A stretch of DNA of 64,000 nt from Anticarsia gemmatalis (Eukaryota; Arthropoda; Insecta; Lepidoptera; Erebidae), in NCBI RefSeq assembly GCF_050436995.1, contig NC_134769.1:4588001-4652000 (forward strand), written 5' to 3'. This document shows, piece after piece, positions 60,793 to 64,000 of this stretch. The notes below the pieces were generated by a model. That model was not told the origin of the DNA. It was given only the letters and a program-made list of their open reading frames with translations, and made no database searches. Positions within the stretch are counted from its first letter, which is position 1, and each line of letters begins with the position of its first letter. Made by a program: the position numbers and the translations under genes.

Positions 60793-61865
60793 TCGGAAAC
60801 CGGACAGCTTAGAAGTGTACTGAGAACTTCCTAGCGGAATTATACGTAATGGAACTGGTATCATGGGCAGTATGTGTCCCTGTTGCCTAGAAGCAGTACG
60901 ATCAAATAAAATCTTACGGTTGTTTGATTATTATTTACTGTTTCTTGGAAGGAAGGCCTTAGGGAAATCGCACACAGAATTCCATATAACCGTGCCCTAT
61001 ACGTTTTTGCAATTTTCCCCAAAATATCGATGTCTGCAGAAGGTTTGGAAGGTTTCGTGCAGACTAATGGTTACATGAAATGTTTACACTGCGGATCGAT
61101 TGACTGTGTATTGCACGCGATCCTCGAAAACTAATACGGTAAACATGCATTGTAGCCTCTTCATGCCAATAGTCCTGAAGAGGTGCGTATTTACAAGGAA
61201 TAATGTATGAGTATATTAACCTTCCACTAGAGACACGGTTTCGAATTCAAACTGGAATGAAGTTACAAATGCTGAAAGCTGCAGTTACAATGAAACCAAA
61301 TTCCACATATTGTGGAACTTTACACGTGGAATTCGAATGGTCGCAGAATTTTCGATCTCCGGTCAGACTGTTTGAATTACGTGTCGGGATGAAAATTAAC
61401 ATATCAACGTTGGTTTCATATTCGATACAATGCGTTAGTGTGTAACAGGAAATAGCTATGTACGAACATACATAACTTACTTTTGAAATGTAAGTAAAAC
61501 TTTCTCATAAAATATGAGATATAAATCCCGTATAACATATCATCTCAAGTAGCCGGTTGAGCAATTACGTGAAGCACATAAATACATCAAATTCCTCACA
61601 TATTTCTCTCGGCGATGTAATAAAAGCAAGTGATTGAAACACATCGCGGGATTGCGAGCGCAGTTTCTACGGCGACCGCAAACCGCGGCCGGGCACTGCC
61701 CTGTCACTCGGTAATTGGGCTATATTGCAACCGAACAATGTATCAAGACAGTATATAGGACGTTGCGGTGTATGACAGGTATTCCACAGTAACACCAATT
61801 TGACGAGTGTTTGAGAATTGTAGAAGAAAATACTCTTTATAATTTCAACTGATTGTGATTTCTAT

Positions 61866-61944
61866 TCTTCTTCTTGTCGTATGGTTAGTGGTCATCCTAG
61901 TGTCAAAGTTGTTCAAGCCGCCCGAAGGCCTTTGACGAGGCTTA
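61866..61944 (-). repeat. 5S-SINE family, 3' tail only
   Basis: Reverse complement reads CAAAGGCCTTCGGGCGGCTT, GAACAACTTTGACACTAGGA, GACCACTAACCATACGACAA, then AGAAGAAGAA. It is nearly identical to the end of the element at 15363-15624. 5'-truncated. Confidence 0.8.
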
Positions 61945-64000
61945 TTTCTATACCATTTATGTTTGCCTATATTAGCAGGTCATGGTAGATAGCTGGAATG
62001 GCATTAGTAAAAAGTAGATATTACGAATTTTTCAATCTAACGAGTAAACAAAATCCGCCATGTGCCAGACATAAAAAAATATTATGCGTCAAAATGATGT
62101 GATTAGAAAGTATTGAAAATCGTTTTGGCCTTTTTAGCAATATCCGAATGGTAATACACTGCGAAAGCATGACGCTTGACGCAATCGATTAGTGATTAAG
62201 ATAACAACAATGGTTTGTGATGGTTACTATTCAGGATAACGATTGTTTTGATCGCGAAATAAAGACTATCGATGGACTTAATACTTTAATCGTTGATAAT
62301 GAACGCTTACAGTTCAGCGATCTTGATATTTGGGAAGGATAGACAATGTTATCTGACGCAGCAATTCCAACGTCGGGTCACCGCTAAACGTAGAAGTTAC
62401 TAACTTGATGGCTTTTCGAATTTTATCAAAACGTACAGTCCGCAGTCGTCATAGGTGTTTAACCATTGATTGCGTAAAAGTGTAATTTACTTTAGATTGT
62501 AGATCTATGCAGTCTTTAATGAAACTAGACTACTGTAACTTATCTGCACTACCATCCGGCTGTAATGTGGGCTCTGATTTACAAGCCTAGTGGGCGATGA
62601 AATACACAAATCTAACATCGACATTTTGACATTATTGACAAGGTGGGTTCTTTACGAGAATTATTACTTTGTCATACTAAAGAGCTTGTTTATTACGAAA
62701 GGGAAACAAGTAAACCTTTTCCTTTCGTATTATTTTCACTGAATGATAATTGAGTCAAAGGTTATCGCTTAAAGGTGACTAAATTACAACATGCGCCCTT
62801 AAAACAGCTGCAAATGCCGAAGCGACATTTAAACTCGTGTAAAAAGCCATATTTATACGACACGTGAGCAGAAAGAGAAATTACGCGAAGTGAATGAAGT
62901 AAATATTGAATTACTGGTGTTGCACTGGGATAACCTTTATAAAGACAACTGCACGTTTAATGTTAAATATTAATTTCATCTCGTGGTGTTCGTAGTTGCA
63001 AAGAGAAACTATACCTATAATAAAAATAAGAAATCTTGTGGTCACTGGAATCGTTAACAAATTAGCGAGGTTAAACAAGATCACAAATCATTTTCTCTAA
63101 GTTGTCTTTTTAGCACATCGTTATTAAAACTTAGAGGAGTATAGTAAGAATTCTTACTTAAGTTTACGAGCTATTAATATAATTCTGTGTCAGAAATGCG
63201 TAGGCGTAAAGCGTATGTCGACCGCCCGATCATTTAAAATAGACCTGATAGATCAATAAATTTACAATTGGCTATCAAAAACTAAAAATAACAAGCATTA
63301 AACCGGTACTTTACTCAGTAGGTCGATATTTTTCCATTCGTAGGATCGAGACGACATTGGCATACAGACAAGGTGTCATTCGTCAAATATTGAACGAGTC
63401 ATAATTTCACACTCTCGTACAAAAACATATGAAACGCTACCGTTTACAATGTACAGTTAGCGGCAATATACACTGTCACATATCAAAGATTTTTGTGAAA
63501 TTACTACTGGATATTAATTTCAAATAAGTAAACATTTTTTTTAAATTTGAAGTATGCTAGAATCATTTTAAGTGGCGTTCTCTGGTGTCTATGGACCTCT
63601 TTAAAAGGCAAGATTTTATGTAGGTATCTACTAATTTACAATCATTCTGTATTGTTGACTGACCAATAATAGCAGTAATTAAACTGATATTCTCATCCGA
63701 AAAGAACAATTGAAAATGTAAAAGTTGATGCATATTTTTGAAGTCGACTGTACATCGATAAGCAAATATCATTTCAAAAGGCCAAGTTCAATGACTCTTT
63801 AATTAGAGTTTTTTTCTCACCTCACCGTATTAGTAAGTCACGGTGTACACTTATAAGTCTTATAACTGCATATAAGGTAAGGCACTTAGTTAGTGTCGGA
63901 TTGCCGGTCTACCTACATACCTATCTAGCTTCAGTAAGGAAATAACTACTTTTTTAAAAGAATTACATTTTGTGGTTGACATTTGTAATTGTGTGGATAT
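61945..64000. other. Non-coding stretch to the window end
   Basis: No recognised gene, RNA or bounded repeat. AT-rich throughout. Confidence 0.5.

Overview
This window is nuclear DNA from an insect, most likely a moth or butterfly (Lepidoptera). It is AT-rich, coding sequence is sparse and split by long introns, and most of the recognisable non-coding sequence is lepidopteran-type transposable elements: tRNA-derived SINEs, a 5S-rRNA-headed SINE, CR1/Zenon-like 3' ends, Helitron-like elements inserted between A and T, and several MITE families. No bacterial operon, rRNA operon, CRISPR array or intact tRNA gene is visible.

Layout. (1) 1-5817, minus strand: three consecutive exons of a DYRK2-class protein kinase (Drosophila smi35A/Dyrk2 type). 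They cover the DFG segment, the activation loop with its YxY, the APE region and the C-lobe, and the gene continues past base 1. The upstream exons (N-lobe, HCDLKPEN catalytic loop) were not found. (2) 5818-32683: a non-coding tract, either DYRK upstream intron or intergenic. It holds most of the mobile elements, including part of a five-copy cluster of one TA-flanked MITE, two Helitron-like elements, a 5S-derived SINE and a 922-bp terminal-inverted-repeat element. (3) 32684-about 38760, plus strand: one complete small gene with a TATA box, an initiator 31 bp downstream, a 14-codon first coding exon, a 4.7-kb intron and a 179-codon last exon. It encodes a 193-residue basic protein that I do not recognise, carrying three copies of K-V-K-R-x-x-S/T. 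(4) 38760-59450: AT-rich intergenic DNA with one low-confidence 61-codon ORF at 40227 and several decayed repeats. (5) 59451-60792: a DNA-transposon derivative with matching inverted termini, containing a THAP-domain 5' exon on the minus strand. (6) 60793-64000: non-coding, with one truncated tail of the 5S-SINE family.

The kinase and the 193-residue gene lie on opposite strands with their 5' sides facing each other. Nothing in the sequence shows that they work together. The most useful leads are the K-V-K-R-x-x-S/T protein with its strong core promoter, the 5S-headed SINE, the THAP element with symmetric subterminal TGACGTCA sites, and the density of one MITE family around the DYRK exons.
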